From assembly GCA_017792405.1 (NCBI GenBank), contig CP051231.1, positions 3,914,062-3,978,061 of the forward strand: a stretch of DNA of 64,000 nt, in the 5' to 3' direction. How positions within the stretch are numbered: the stretch's first letter is position 1; each line of letters begins with the position of its first letter. A program made the translations under genes and the position numbers. Origin of the DNA: Oceanicola sp. GTDB lineage: Bacteria; Pseudomonadota; Alphaproteobacteria; Rhodobacterales; Rhodobacteraceae. The notes beneath the pieces are model-generated. The model made no database searches. It saw only the letters and a program-made list of their open reading frames with translations, and was not told the origin of the DNA. Shown here piece after piece: positions 7,891 through 16,043 of this stretch.

Positions 7891-9327
7891 TTATTCTGCT
7901 GCCACCGCACGGGCGGCATCGAACTTCTCGAGGATGGCCTCGGCGGCCTCGCGGCCATCGCGGATGGCCCAGACCACGAGCGAAGCGCCGCGCTGGATAT
8001 CTCCCACCGCATAGACGTTTTCCATCGGGGTCTCATGGGTCAGGAAATCGGCCTTCACGGTGCCCCAGCGGGTCACCTGAAGCTCGGGCTGATCCCAGAG
8101 CGTGGGCAGATCCTCGGGCTCGAAGCCGAGCGCCTGAATGACCAGATCGGCCTTCTCGACATAGTCGGAGCCTTCAATGATCTCAGGGCTTTGGCGGCCG
8201 GAGGCATCGGGCGCGCCAAGGCGCATCTTCTGCACCATCACGCCTTCGACGGTCGCGTCGCCGGTGAAGCCCTTGGGGGCGGAAAGCCAAACGAACTCGA
8301 CGCCCTCTTCCTCGGCATTGGCCACTTCGCGCTGGGAGCCGGGCATGTTGGCCCGGTCGCGGCGGTAGAGGCACTTCACGCTGGTCGCGCCCTGCCGGAT
8401 GGAGGTGCGCACGCAGTCCATCGCGGTGTCGCCGCCGCCGATGACGACCACGTTCTTTCCCTCGGCGTTGAGCGTGCCATCCTCGAACTCGGCAACCGCG
8501 TCGCCAAAGCTCTTCTTGTTGGAAGCGGTAAGGAAATCAATGGCTTTTACGATACCCTTGGCGCCAACGCCGGGGGCCTGAAGCTCGCGGGTCTTGTAGA
8601 CGCCGGTGGCGATGATGATCGCGCCGTGGGCCTTCTGGATGTCCTCGAAAGAGATATCCTCGCCCACGTTGCAGTTGAGCTTGAAGGTCACGCCGCCGTC
8701 TTCGAGCTGCTTGTTGCGGCGCATCACAACGTCTTTCTCCAGCTTGAAGCCGGGGATGCCGTAGGTCAGCAACCCGCCCGCACGGTCGTAGCGGTCATAG
8801 ACCGTGACCTGAACGCCCGCGCGGCGCAGCATGTCGGCGGCGGCAAGGCCACCGGGGCCCGCGCCGATGATGCCCACGCTCTCGGGGCGCTCCTCGAGCG
8901 GCTTCGGCGGCTCGACCCAGCCGTTTTCCCACGCGGTATCAGTGATGTACTTCTCCACCGAGCCGATGGTCACCGTGCCGTGGCCGGACTGCTCGATCAC
9001 GCAGTTGCCCTCGCAGAGGCGATCCTGCGGGCAGATGCGGCCGCAGATCTCGGGGAAGGTGTTGGTCGCCTGGCTGATCTCGTAGGCTTCCTTCAGCCGT
9101 CCGGTCGCGGTGAGGCGGAGCCAGTCGGGGATGTTGTTGTGCAGCGGGCAGTGGCTCTGGCAGTAGGGCACGCCACACTGGCTGCACCGGCTCGACTGCG
9201 CCTCGGCACGCTCCGCCGCAAACTCCGCGTAAATCTCTTTGAAATCATTCGAGCGTACATTGGCCTCCCGCTTCTCGGGCATCTGGCGTTCTAGCTCGAC
9301 GAATTTCAGCATGGGCTGCTTGGCCAT
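7891..9327 (-). CDS. gltD: Glutamate synthase (NADPH) small subunit
   Basis: The 478-residue beta subunit takes electrons from NADPH through FAD and two 4Fe-4S clusters and passes them to GltB. The N-terminal cysteine motifs are C48-C51-C56-C60 (CSQCGVPYCQSHCP) and C95-C99-C105-C109 (CGRICPQDRLCEGNC). FAD binding is at VGIIGAGPGGLAAADML near residue 147, NADPH binding at VVVIGGGDTAMDC near 287, and the C-terminal GDIQRGASLVVWAIRDGR motif completes the family fold. The ATG at 9327 has an AAGGAG box. It precedes gltB, separated by a secreted-protein gene, a reversal of the common gltB-gltD order. Confidence 0.97.
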   Translation of the reverse strand: MAKQPMLKFVELERQMPEKREANVRSNDFKEIYAEFAAERAEAQSSRCSQCGVPYCQSHCPLHNNIPDWLRLTATGRLKEAYEISQATNTFPEICGRICPQDRLCEGNCVIEQSGHGTVTIGSVEKYITDTAWENGWVEPPKPLEERPESVGIIGAGPGGLAAADMLRRAGVQVTVYDRYDRAGGLLTYGIPGFKLEKDVVMRRNKQLEDGGVTFKLNCNVGEDISFEDIQKAHGAIIIATGVYKTRELQAPGVGAKGIVKAIDFLTASNKKSFGDAVAEFEDGTLNAEGKNVVVIGGGDTAMDCVRTSIRQGATSVKCLYRRDRANMPGSQREVANAEEEGVEFVWLSAPKGFTGDATVEGVMVQKMRLGAPDASGRQSPEIIEGSDYVEKADLVIQALGFEPEDLPTLWDQPELQVTRWGTVKADFLTHETPMENVYAVGDIQRGASLVVWAIRDGREAAEAILEKFDAARAVAAE

Positions 9328-9380
9328 GACGTCTCCTTACGTTTCGTCGCCTGCCTACACGGATAGCGAAGGGAATAAAA

Positions 9381-9395
9381 GTCAGATGTGCTGAC
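9381..9395. promoter_or_regulatory. GTCAG-type dyad upstream of gltD
   Basis: GTCAGATGTGCTGAC lies 54 bases upstream of the gltD start in the gltD-uppP divergent spacer and resembles the two sites at 7750 and 7798. On the gltD strand all three begin AGGTCAGCA. This is a possible operator of a shared glt regulator. Confidence 0.4.
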
Positions 9396-9537
9396 CTAAT
9401 TTTGCGATTTTGGGCTGCCGTCTGGCCAGGATTGCGTCAACTCCCCAGATTTTGTGTCAGAACAGTTTACCTATTTTCGCGCTTCCCTCTGTCTGCCTGT
9501 TCTGTAGGCTGCAAAAAAACCAGCCGGGCAGGGCAAC

Positions 9538-10341
9538 ATGGAACTCTGGCAACTCCTGATTATCGCTATAATTCAAGGCATTACAGAGTTTCTGCCGATC
9601 TCCTCCTCGGGGCACCTCATCCTTTTGCCCGGCCTCACCGGAATGGAGGACCAAGGGCAGGTTATTGATGTGGCAGTTCATGTCGGCACCCTTTTTGCCG
9701 TCATTCTCTATTTCCGGCAGGATGTTGCCGCTGCCGCCGGGGGCACGCTCCGGCTCGCGCAGGGCAAGGTCGATACCCCCGGTGCGCGGCTGGCATGGCT
9801 GCTGATCCTCGCAACGATTCCCGTGATCCTCTTCGGCCTCGTCCTCAAGCTGACCGGGCTGGACGATCAGCTGCGCTCGGTCGCGGTGATCGGATGGACG
9901 ATGCTGATCTTCGGACTCGTCCTCTACTGGGCCGACCAGAAGGGGGCCGAGGTGAAGGAGAGCGCGGACTGGAGCCTCAAGGATGCGCTCATCATGGGGC
10001 TCTGGCAGGCGGTCGCGCTGATCCCCGGCACCTCGCGCTCGGGCATCACCATCACCGCCGCCCGCAGCCTTGGCTACAAGCGCGAAGACGGGGCCAAGCT
10101 GGCGATGCTGATGTCGATCCCCACGATCGCGGCCTCTGGCGTGCTGCTGGGTGCGGAAGTTGTGGCCACCGCCGATGCGCAGGCAGCGAAGGATGCAGCC
10201 ATCGCCGCATTCTTCGCCTTCATCTCTGCACTGCTCGCGCTCACGCTGATGATGCGCCTGCTGAAGTCGGTCAGCTTCACGCCCTATGTGATCTACAGGG
10301 TGATCCTGGGCCTGTTCCTGCTGTGGTGGGCCTACGCCTGA
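9538..10341 (+). CDS. uppP: Undecaprenyl-diphosphatase
   Basis: UppP (BacA) removes a phosphate from undecaprenyl diphosphate so the lipid carrier can be reused for peptidoglycan and surface polysaccharides. The 267-residue integral membrane protein carries both catalytic motifs, ITEFLPISSSGHLIL near residues 15-30 and IPGTSRSGITITAARSLGY near 160-180, plus several hydrophobic helices. The ATG at 9538 follows an AGGG box. It is transcribed divergently from gltD and meets the NDUFA9-like gene tail to tail with a nine-base gap. Its length is normal for the family. Confidence 0.95.
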   Translation: MELWQLLIIAIIQGITEFLPISSSGHLILLPGLTGMEDQGQVIDVAVHVGTLFAVILYFRQDVAAAAGGTLRLAQGKVDTPGARLAWLLILATIPVILFGLVLKLTGLDDQLRSVAVIGWTMLIFGLVLYWADQKGAEVKESADWSLKDALIMGLWQAVALIPGTSRSGITITAARSLGYKREDGAKLAMLMSIPTIAASGVLLGAEVVATADAQAAKDAAIAAFFAFISALLALTLMMRLLKSVSFTPYVIYRVILGLFLLWWAYA

Positions 10342-10350
10342 CCCGCGGCC

Positions 10351-11334
10351 TCAGGCCTTCAGCTTGCCCGCCGACTCCTTGATCGCGTCATACTGGCCGG
10401 AGGGCCGGTACTTCCACATGTAGTCGGGCAGTTCCGCCTCCATCGGGGTGGGGGTGATGCCGATACTCTCCAGCCCGCTGGCACCCGCGGCCACCACATT
10501 GTCGACCCCGAGGCTTTTCACCTGATCGCGGTTGATCAGGGAGTTGGTGAAGAGCCCGCCGGTCACGGTTTGCGTCATGTCGAGCGAGCCTGCCATGAGG
10601 CGGGCGACGAAGGCGGGCTGGGGGATGATGATCTTCTTGCGGCGGATGATCTGAAGCACCTTCTCGACCAGCGCGCGGATGGTCAGCACCTCCGGCCCGC
10701 CCAGCTCATAGGTGCCGGCCTCAACCTCGCCCAGCGCCGCCTTCTCGGCGGCGGCGGCCACGTCATCGACGAAGACGGGCTGCACCTGGGTCTCCGCACC
10801 GATGACCGGCAGGAACGGCCCGAAGCGGGCCATCGAGGCGTAGAGATTGATGAAGCCGTCCTCGGGGCCGAACATGAGCGAAGGGCGCAGAATCACCGCC
10901 TCGGTAAAGCCCGCCTTCACCGCCTCCTCGCCCTTCCCCTTGGTCTGGTAGTAGGAGCTCGGCCCCTCGGCATCGGCACCGATGGCAGAGACGTGGACCA
11001 TGCGGGCAACGCCCTGCTCCGCCGCGATCCGCGCGATGCGGCCCGCGCCATCGATATGCACGGCGTCCATGTTGTTCTTGCCGTAGGTCCCGCCTACGCC
11101 GACACAGTTGATCACCACGTCCGCGCCCTGCATTGCCGCGGCCACGGAGGCATCATCGCGGATGTTGCAGAAGATCGGCTCGACCTGGCCCACTACGCCG
11201 TAGGGCTTGAGAAAGAGGGCCTCGTTGGGGCGGCGCACCGCAGCGCGCACCCGCCATCCCTGCTTGGCCAGCCTGCGGGCGATGTAGCGCCCCAGAAAGC
11301 CGGAACCGCCATAGATGGTAACGAGCTTCGACAT
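10351..11334 (-). CDS. Complex I NDUFA9-subunit-like atypical SDR
   Basis: A 327-residue NAD(P)-binding Rossmann protein. It has the nucleotide-binding motif YGGSGFLGRYIARRLAKQGW at the N-terminus, HVSAIGADAEGPSSYYQTKG with a Y-x3-K pair, and LRPSLMFGPEDGF. These mark the atypical short-chain dehydrogenases related to the NDUFA9 accessory subunit of respiratory complex I in alphaproteobacteria and mitochondria, where the protein is thought structural rather than catalytic. The ATG at 11334 begins MSKLVTIYGG; the longer reading adds an unsupported 35-residue tail. The tRNA-Leu lies divergently upstream. Confidence 0.88.
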   Translation of the reverse strand: MSKLVTIYGGSGFLGRYIARRLAKQGWRVRAAVRRPNEALFLKPYGVVGQVEPIFCNIRDDASVAAAMQGADVVINCVGVGGTYGKNNMDAVHIDGAGRIARIAAEQGVARMVHVSAIGADAEGPSSYYQTKGKGEEAVKAGFTEAVILRPSLMFGPEDGFINLYASMARFGPFLPVIGAETQVQPVFVDDVAAAAEKAALGEVEAGTYELGGPEVLTIRALVEKVLQIIRRKKIIIPQPAFVARLMAGSLDMTQTVTGGLFTNSLINRDQVKSLGVDNVVAAGASGLESIGITPTPMEAELPDYMWKYRPSGQYDAIKESAGKLKA

Positions 11335-11417
11335 AACGGATGTCTCCCTTGCTGGCTGAATTGCTGATAGCTTCCTGCGCCCCACCGGGCAAGGCGCGAA
11401 TGGCCGCAGAACTGTGG

Positions 11418-11446
11418 TTGACACCCCCGTTCGGCGCATATATCTG
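11418..11446 (+). promoter_or_regulatory. Sigma70-type promoter of tRNA-Leu
   Basis: A consensus TTGACA (11418-11423) is separated by 17 bases from TATCTG (11441-11446), or by 15 from TATATC. The start would fall near 11453, about ten bases before the mature tRNA. Confidence 0.65.
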
Positions 11447-11463
11447 CCCCTCTCACGACACCT

Positions 11464-11550
11464 GCCCAGGTGGCGGAATTGGTAGACGCGCCAGCTTCAG
11501 GTGCTGGTGTCTGTATGGACGTGGAGGTTCGAGTCCTCTCCTGGGCACCA
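11464..11550 (+). tRNA. tRNA-Leu (CAG anticodon)
   Basis: An 87-nt class II tRNA with the CCA end encoded. The acceptor arms GCCCAGG and CCTGGGC pair. The D arm contains TGGCGGAATTGGTAGACGCG. The anticodon stem CCAGC/GCTGG encloses the loop TTCAGGT, giving anticodon CAG for leucine codon CUG. A long variable arm and the T loop GGTTCGAGTCC follow. Leucine identity agrees with the long variable arm and discriminator A. Confidence 0.96.
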
Positions 11551-11559
11551 ACGTCGAAA

Positions 11560-11598
11560 GGCCCCCGAGCGCTTCGCGTATCGGGGGCCTTCGTTTTT
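11560..11598 (+). terminator. Intrinsic terminator after tRNA-Leu
   Basis: A nine-base-pair stem, GGCCCCCGA / TCGGGGGCC, with a 12-base loop, followed by TTCGTTTTT. It begins ten bases after the tRNA. Confidence 0.85.
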
Positions 11599-11684
11599 GG
11601 CGCGGGCGATTTTGCGCGGGTAACCGAACCTCAAGGCTTTTCTGGTTTCTGGCGGGCGACGGTGCGCGCTCAGAACGAGGCTCG

Positions 11685-12413
11685 ATGCTTGATCGCATGC
11701 ATATCCGCCGGGGCTGGCTGGCACTTATGTTCTGCCTTTGCTGGCTTGGCGCCGCAGAGGCCGCCGACCCGATCTTTGGCGGCGCTCGGCCCTTGGGTGC
11801 GCGGGCCGGGGCCGATGCAGGCGCCGGGCCGAGCCTGTTTGCCGGGGTGCAAGAGGGCGGGTTTTTTGCCCCGTTGCCGGACAGGGGAATAGGGGCCGTC
11901 CGGGCCAGCCCGCGACGGGGCTGGACGACCGAGGCGGTTTACTCCAAGTGGATTCGGGGGCTGATCGCCGAGGCGGAGGCCGGGGCGGCGGGGTATGATG
12001 CGGTTGTGCTGAGCGCGCGCGTAAAGCCGCCAAGGCGCCCGACCGAGCTGACCATTGGCCAGATCTACAAGTGGATCGAGGACACGCCGGGCCAGAACCA
12101 TGCCATCGGCCGCTACCAGTTTATCCCCGTGACCCTGCGCCGCCTCGTGGACCATATCGGCGCGCCGCCTGAGACCCGGTTCAGCTCGGAGGTGCAAGAT
12201 GCGCTGGCCGACCAACTCCTGAAGGAGGCGGGGCTGGCCGAACTGCTCGCGGGGACCATGCCGCGCAAGACCTTCATGAACCGGCTCGCGACCATCTGGG
12301 CCGGGCTGCCCACCTCTTCGGGCAAGTCGCATTACCACGGCCACGCGGGCAATAAGGCGACGATGAGCTGGAGCCGCTTCGAGGGGGAAATGGCTAAGTT
12401 CTTCCCCAAGTAG
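11685..12413 (+). CDS. Secreted lysozyme/muramidase-like protein
   Basis: About 242 residues from the ATG at 11685, or 238 from the ATG at 11697. A signal peptide (HIRRGWLALMFCLCWLGAAEA) is followed by a variable linker and a C-terminal domain with TIGQIYKWIEDTPGQNHAIG and RYQFIPVTLRRLV. The RYQF element after a Gly-rich turn resembles the substrate cleft of phage-type lysozymes and muramidases. It is presumably exported to the periplasm, but the catalytic acid is not certain, so activity is inferred. It starts after the tRNA terminator and ends 79 bases before the RNase D gene. Confidence 0.72.
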   Translation: MLDRMHIRRGWLALMFCLCWLGAAEAADPIFGGARPLGARAGADAGAGPSLFAGVQEGGFFAPLPDRGIGAVRASPRRGWTTEAVYSKWIRGLIAEAEAGAAGYDAVVLSARVKPPRRPTELTIGQIYKWIEDTPGQNHAIGRYQFIPVTLRRLVDHIGAPPETRFSSEVQDALADQLLKEAGLAELLAGTMPRKTFMNRLATIWAGLPTSSGKSHYHGHAGNKATMSWSRFEGEMAKFFPK

Positions 12414-12492
12414 CGGCGCCCGCTGCGGCGGCATTTGATTTCGCACGGCGAAGGGCCTATTTCGGCTCAAACGGCAAAAGAGGCAGCGCATC

Positions 12493-13107
12493 GTGGCAAA
12501 GACCCATCTCTACAAGAACGACCTCCCCGACGGGTTGGACCTTGGCCCGGTTGTGGCCATCGATTGCGAGACCATGGGCCTCAACCCGCACCGTGACCGG
12601 CTGTGCCTTGTGCAGATGTCGGGTGGTGACGGCGAGGCGCATCTGGTGCAGATCGAGAAGGGGCAGACCGAGGCGCCGAACCTCTGCGCCATGCTGGAGA
12701 ACCCCGAGGTGCTGAAGCTCTTCCACTTCGGGCGGTTCGACATTGCCGCCATGTACAATGCCTTCGGCGCGCTGGCCGCGCCTGTCTACTGCACAAAGAT
12801 CGCCTCCAAGCTGGTGCGCACCTTCACCGACCGGCACGGGCTGAAGTACCTCTGCCAGGAGCTGATCGGGGTGGATATCTCGAAGCAGCAGCAAAGCTCC
12901 GACTGGGGCGCGCCGGAACTGACCGAGGCACAGCAGAGCTACGCCGCCTCCGATGTGCTGCACCTGCACCAGCTGCGAGACGTGCTGAACGAGCGGCTGG
13001 AGCGCGAGGGGCGGATGGAACTGGCGCAAAGCTGCTTTGGCTTTCTGCCGACACGTGCCAAGCTGGACCTCGCCGGCTGGCCCGAGATTGACATTTTCGC
13101 CCATTAG
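12493..13107 (+). CDS. Short ribonuclease D-like 3'-5' exonuclease
   Basis: A 204-residue DEDDy exonuclease with a GTG start. Its acidic motifs are AIDCETMGL (Exo I), FHFGRFDIAAMYNAF (Exo II) and YAASDVLHLHQLR (Exo III, Tyr-x3-Asp). The two HRDC domains of E. coli RNase D (about 370 residues) are absent, so this is the short form common in alphaproteobacteria. It should trim RNA 3' ends, tRNA precursors being the usual RNase D substrate. It lies nine bases before kdsD on the same strand and may head the LPS operon. Confidence 0.88.
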   Translation: MAKTHLYKNDLPDGLDLGPVVAIDCETMGLNPHRDRLCLVQMSGGDGEAHLVQIEKGQTEAPNLCAMLENPEVLKLFHFGRFDIAAMYNAFGALAAPVYCTKIASKLVRTFTDRHGLKYLCQELIGVDISKQQQSSDWGAPELTEAQQSYAASDVLHLHQLRDVLNERLEREGRMELAQSCFGFLPTRAKLDLAGWPEIDIFAH

Positions 13108-13116
13108 GCTGCCGCG

Positions 13117-14094
13117 ATGACAACCCATCCGCCCATCGACCCGGCCACGCTCATCGAAGCGGGCAAGCGAGTGATCGCACTCGAGACCGAGGGGCTGAGC
13201 CGCCTTGCCGATGGCCTTGGGCCGGGCTTTGCCGAGGCCTGCGAGATGATCCTCGCCGCGCCGGGGCGGGTGATCGTGAGTGGTATGGGCAAATCGGGGC
13301 ATATCGCCCGCAAGCTCGCTGCCACCTTTGCCTCCACCGGGACCCCTGCGCACTTCGTCCACCCCGCCGAGGCGAGCCACGGCGACCTTGGCATGATGAG
13401 CGCGGGCGATGTGGCGCTGCTGCTCTCCAACTCCGGCGAAACCCCCGAGCTGGCTGACATGATCGCCCACACCCGGCGCTTTGGCATTCCGCTCATCGGG
13501 GTGGCCTCAAACCCGGAGAGCACGCTGCTGAAACGGGCCGATTGCGCGATTGTCCTGCCCCGCGCCGAAGAGGCCTGCGAGGAGGGGATCGTGCCGACGA
13601 CCTCCACCACGATGACTCTGGCGCTGGGCGACGCGCTGGCCGTGGCGCTGATGAAGCATCGCCGCTTCACGCCTGAAAAGTTCCGCGACTTTCACCCCGG
13701 TGGCAAGTTGGGCGCGCGGCTGGCAAAGGTGCGCGACCTCATGCACGGAGCCGATGCGCTGCCTCTTGCCGCTCCCGGAACGCCGATGAGCGAGGCCCTG
13801 CTTACCATGAGCCAGAGCGGCTTTGGCGTGGTGGGCGTGGCGGCGCAGGATGGTAGGCTTCACGGTATCGTCACCGACGGTGACTTGCGCCGGCACATGT
13901 CGGGGCTTCTGGATCATACCGTGGATGAAGTCATGACAGAGAACCCCCTGACCATCGGCCCCGACGCGCTTGCCGCTGAGGCGCTTGCGCTGATGAACGG
14001 CCGGAAGATCACCTGCCTTTTCGTGCTCTCGTCGGAGGGCCGGGCCGAGGGGCTGCTCCACATCCACGATTGCTTGCGCGCGGGGGTGGCCTGA
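13117..14094 (+). CDS. kdsD: Arabinose-5-phosphate isomerase (KpsF/GutQ family)
   Basis: It converts ribulose-5-phosphate to arabinose-5-phosphate, the first step to KDO for lipid A-core. The 325-residue protein has an N-terminal SIS domain (SGMGKSGHIARKLAATFAST, then FVHPAEASHGDLGM and LLSNSGETPEL) and two C-terminal CBS domains from about residue 205 (VRDLMHGADALPL, VDEVMTENPLTIG). It is followed by lptC after ten bases, consistent with coupled KDO synthesis and LPS export. kdsB, the later KDO-activating step, lies 13 kb away at 27.3-28.1 kb. Confidence 0.93.
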   Translation: MTTHPPIDPATLIEAGKRVIALETEGLSRLADGLGPGFAEACEMILAAPGRVIVSGMGKSGHIARKLAATFASTGTPAHFVHPAEASHGDLGMMSAGDVALLLSNSGETPELADMIAHTRRFGIPLIGVASNPESTLLKRADCAIVLPRAEEACEEGIVPTTSTTMTLALGDALAVALMKHRRFTPEKFRDFHPGGKLGARLAKVRDLMHGADALPLAAPGTPMSEALLTMSQSGFGVVGVAAQDGRLHGIVTDGDLRRHMSGLLDHTVDEVMTENPLTIGPDALAAEALALMNGRKITCLFVLSSEGRAEGLLHIHDCLRAGVA

Positions 14095-14104
14095 GGGCGC
14101 GGTC

Positions 14105-14722
14105 ATGTCGGTTTACGACAACAGCTATTCCCGCTTCGTCTCGATGGCCAAGATCGTGCTGCCGCTGGCGGCGCTGGCGATGCTCTCCACGCTCTTTCTC
14201 GTCGCGCGCACCGTGGACCCGACCCGCTCGATCCCCTACGCCGATGTCGATGTGAACGAGCTGGCGCGCGAGCAGCGCATCTCGGCCCCCAATTACTCGG
14301 GCGTCACCCGCGACGGCTCGGCGATTTCCATCGCCGCCTCTACCGCCCGGCCGGACCCTGACAATGAGCACCTCGTCTCGGCGACCGATCTGAGCGCGAA
14401 GCTCGAAACCGAGGGCGGCGCGACCTATGAGCTTTCGTCGCTCTCCGGGCAGATCGACACCGAGGCCGGGCAGGCGGTGCTGAATGGCGGTGTCATCATC
14501 ACCACCCCCACGGGCTATCGTGTGACCTCGGAAGAGATCACCACCGCGCTGGAGCGCACCGAGATCGAATCGCCCGGCCCGGTGCAGGCCGAAGGCCCTG
14601 CCGGCGTGCTGGACGCGGGCAGCATGCGGCTTGCCCGCGCCGAAGAGGGCGACGAGGCCAGCGGCTACCTTCTGGTTTTCAACGGAGGGGTGAAACTGGT
14701 ATACACCCCGCCAAGCGAATAG
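14105..14722 (+). CDS. lptC: LPS export protein LptC
   Basis: LptC is the bitopic inner-membrane partner of LptBFG that passes LPS to LptA. The 205-residue protein has a short cytoplasmic head, one transmembrane helix (about residues 16-36, IVLPLAALAMLSTLFLVAR) and a periplasmic beta-jellyroll with repeated short strands (VSATDLSAKLETEGGATYEL). Identification rests on the architecture and the position immediately before lptA and lptB. Sequence conservation in this family is low. Confidence 0.87.
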   Translation: MSVYDNSYSRFVSMAKIVLPLAALAMLSTLFLVARTVDPTRSIPYADVDVNELAREQRISAPNYSGVTRDGSAISIAASTARPDPDNEHLVSATDLSAKLETEGGATYELSSLSGQIDTEAGQAVLNGGVIITTPTGYRVTSEEITTALERTEIESPGPVQAEGPAGVLDAGSMRLARAEEGDEASGYLLVFNGGVKLVYTPPSE

Positions 14723-14734
14723 GAATTTTTCCCT

Positions 14735-15259
14735 GTGACTTTCAAACGCGCGACTTTCAAACGCCTCTTTCTGGCCGGGTGCCTCGCGGCTTTTGCCGGG
14801 CTTTCCGGCCCGGTGCTTGCGCAGGGCGCCAACGTGGCCTTCGGGGCGCTGAAGCATGACAGCTCGCTGCCCGTGGAGATCGCCGCTGACCAACTTCAGA
14901 TCAACCAGGAGACCGGCAAGGCCGTGTTCCAGGGCAATGTGGAGGTAGGCCAGGGCGAGATGCGTCTGGCGGCTGCGATGGTCGAGGTGGAATACGAGGG
15001 CGGCGAAAGCGCGACCGGCAAGGTCAGCCGTTTGCACGCCACCGGGGGCGTCACGCTGGTGAGCGGGGCCGAGGCGGCAGAAGCCCGTGAGGCGGTGTAT
15101 ACCATCGGCTCCAGCGAGATCGTGATGACCGGCGACGTGCTGCTGACCCAGGGCCAGAACGCGCTTTCTGGCCAGAAGCTGGTGGTCGACCTCGACAAGG
15201 GGACCGGCGTGATGGAAGGCCGCGTGCGCACCGTCTTCCGGTCGGACGCGGAAAATTGA
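14735..15259 (+). CDS. lptA: LPS transport periplasmic protein LptA
   Basis: The 174-residue periplasmic bridge protein carries LPS between LptC and the outer membrane LptD. It has a GTG start, a signal peptide (LFLAGCLAAFAGLSGPVLA, cleavage near residue 29) and the OstA-like fold signature SLPVEIAADQLQINQETGKA and VFQGNVEVGQGEMRLAA. Its stop overlaps the lptB TTG start by four bases (TTGA), indicating translational coupling. Confidence 0.9.
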   Translation: MTFKRATFKRLFLAGCLAAFAGLSGPVLAQGANVAFGALKHDSSLPVEIAADQLQINQETGKAVFQGNVEVGQGEMRLAAAMVEVEYEGGESATGKVSRLHATGGVTLVSGAEAAEAREAVYTIGSSEIVMTGDVLLTQGQNALSGQKLVVDLDKGTGVMEGRVRTVFRSDAEN

Positions 15260-16032
15260 GCGACAGCAAATCCGATACCAAGCCCGGCTTGCGGGTGGCC
15301 GGAGGCGAGGGCGGTTTGCGCGTGGTGAACATGCGCAAGAGCTACCGCAAGCGCCTCGTGATCCGCGATGTCAGCATGGAGCTGGGCCGGGGCGAGGTTG
15401 TGGGCCTGCTCGGCCCCAACGGCTCGGGCAAGACGACCTGCTTTTACACCATCGCCGGGCTGATCGTGCCGGAAAGCGGCCATATCACCATCGACGGGCG
15501 CGAGGTGACGAGCCTGCCGATGTATCGCCGCGCCAAGCTGGGCATCGGCTACCTGCCGCAGGAAATGTCGATCTTTCGCGGGCTGAACGTGGAAGACAAC
15601 ATCATGGCGATTTTGGAAATCGCCGAGAGTGACCGCCACAAGCGGCGTGAGCGGTTGGAGGAACTGCTTTCGGAGTTCGCCATCGAGCACCTGCGCCGCG
15701 CACCTGCCCTCGCCCTTTCGGGCGGTGAGCGCCGCCGGGTGGAGATTGCCCGCTGCCTCGCCGCCGACCCGAAATACCTGCTGCTCGATGAGCCGTTTGC
15801 CGGGGTCGACCCGATCTCGGTGGGGGAGATCCGGCACCTCGTGGCGGACCTCAAGACCCGCGGCATCGGCGTGCTGATCACCGATCACAACGTGCGGGAG
15901 ACGCTGGAGACGGTCGATCGCGCCTACATCCTGCATGACGGCAAGATCCTGATGAGCGGCACCGCCGACGAGGTGGTGAAGGATGAGAACGTGCGCCGCG
16001 TCTACCTCGGCGACAGCTTCCGCATCATGTAA
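15256..16032 (+). CDS. lptB: LPS export ABC transporter ATPase LptB
   Basis: This 258-residue ATPase powers LPS extraction from the inner membrane. It shows Walker A (GPNGSGKTT), Q-loop region (GYLPQEMSIFRGLNVEDN), ABC signature (LALSGGERRRVEIARCL), Walker B (YLLLDEPFAGVDP) and H-loop (LITDHNVRETL). The TTG start overlaps the lptA stop and adds a 20-residue N-terminal extension before VVNMRKSYRKR. The permeases LptF and LptG are not in the window. Confidence 0.95.
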   Translation: MSDSKSDTKPGLRVAGGEGGLRVVNMRKSYRKRLVIRDVSMELGRGEVVGLLGPNGSGKTTCFYTIAGLIVPESGHITIDGREVTSLPMYRRAKLGIGYLPQEMSIFRGLNVEDNIMAILEIAESDRHKRRERLEELLSEFAIEHLRRAPALALSGGERRRVEIARCLAADPKYLLLDEPFAGVDPISVGEIRHLVADLKTRGIGVLITDHNVRETLETVDRAYILHDGKILMSGTADEVVKDENVRRVYLGDSFRIM

Positions 16033-16043
16033 GGCGGGCTGAG

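Noticed and set aside
11340..12413. A 357-residue reading that includes the tRNA and its terminator.
   Set aside because: A coding frame across a tRNA and terminator is not credible; the ATG at 11685 or 11697 opens a proper signal peptide.
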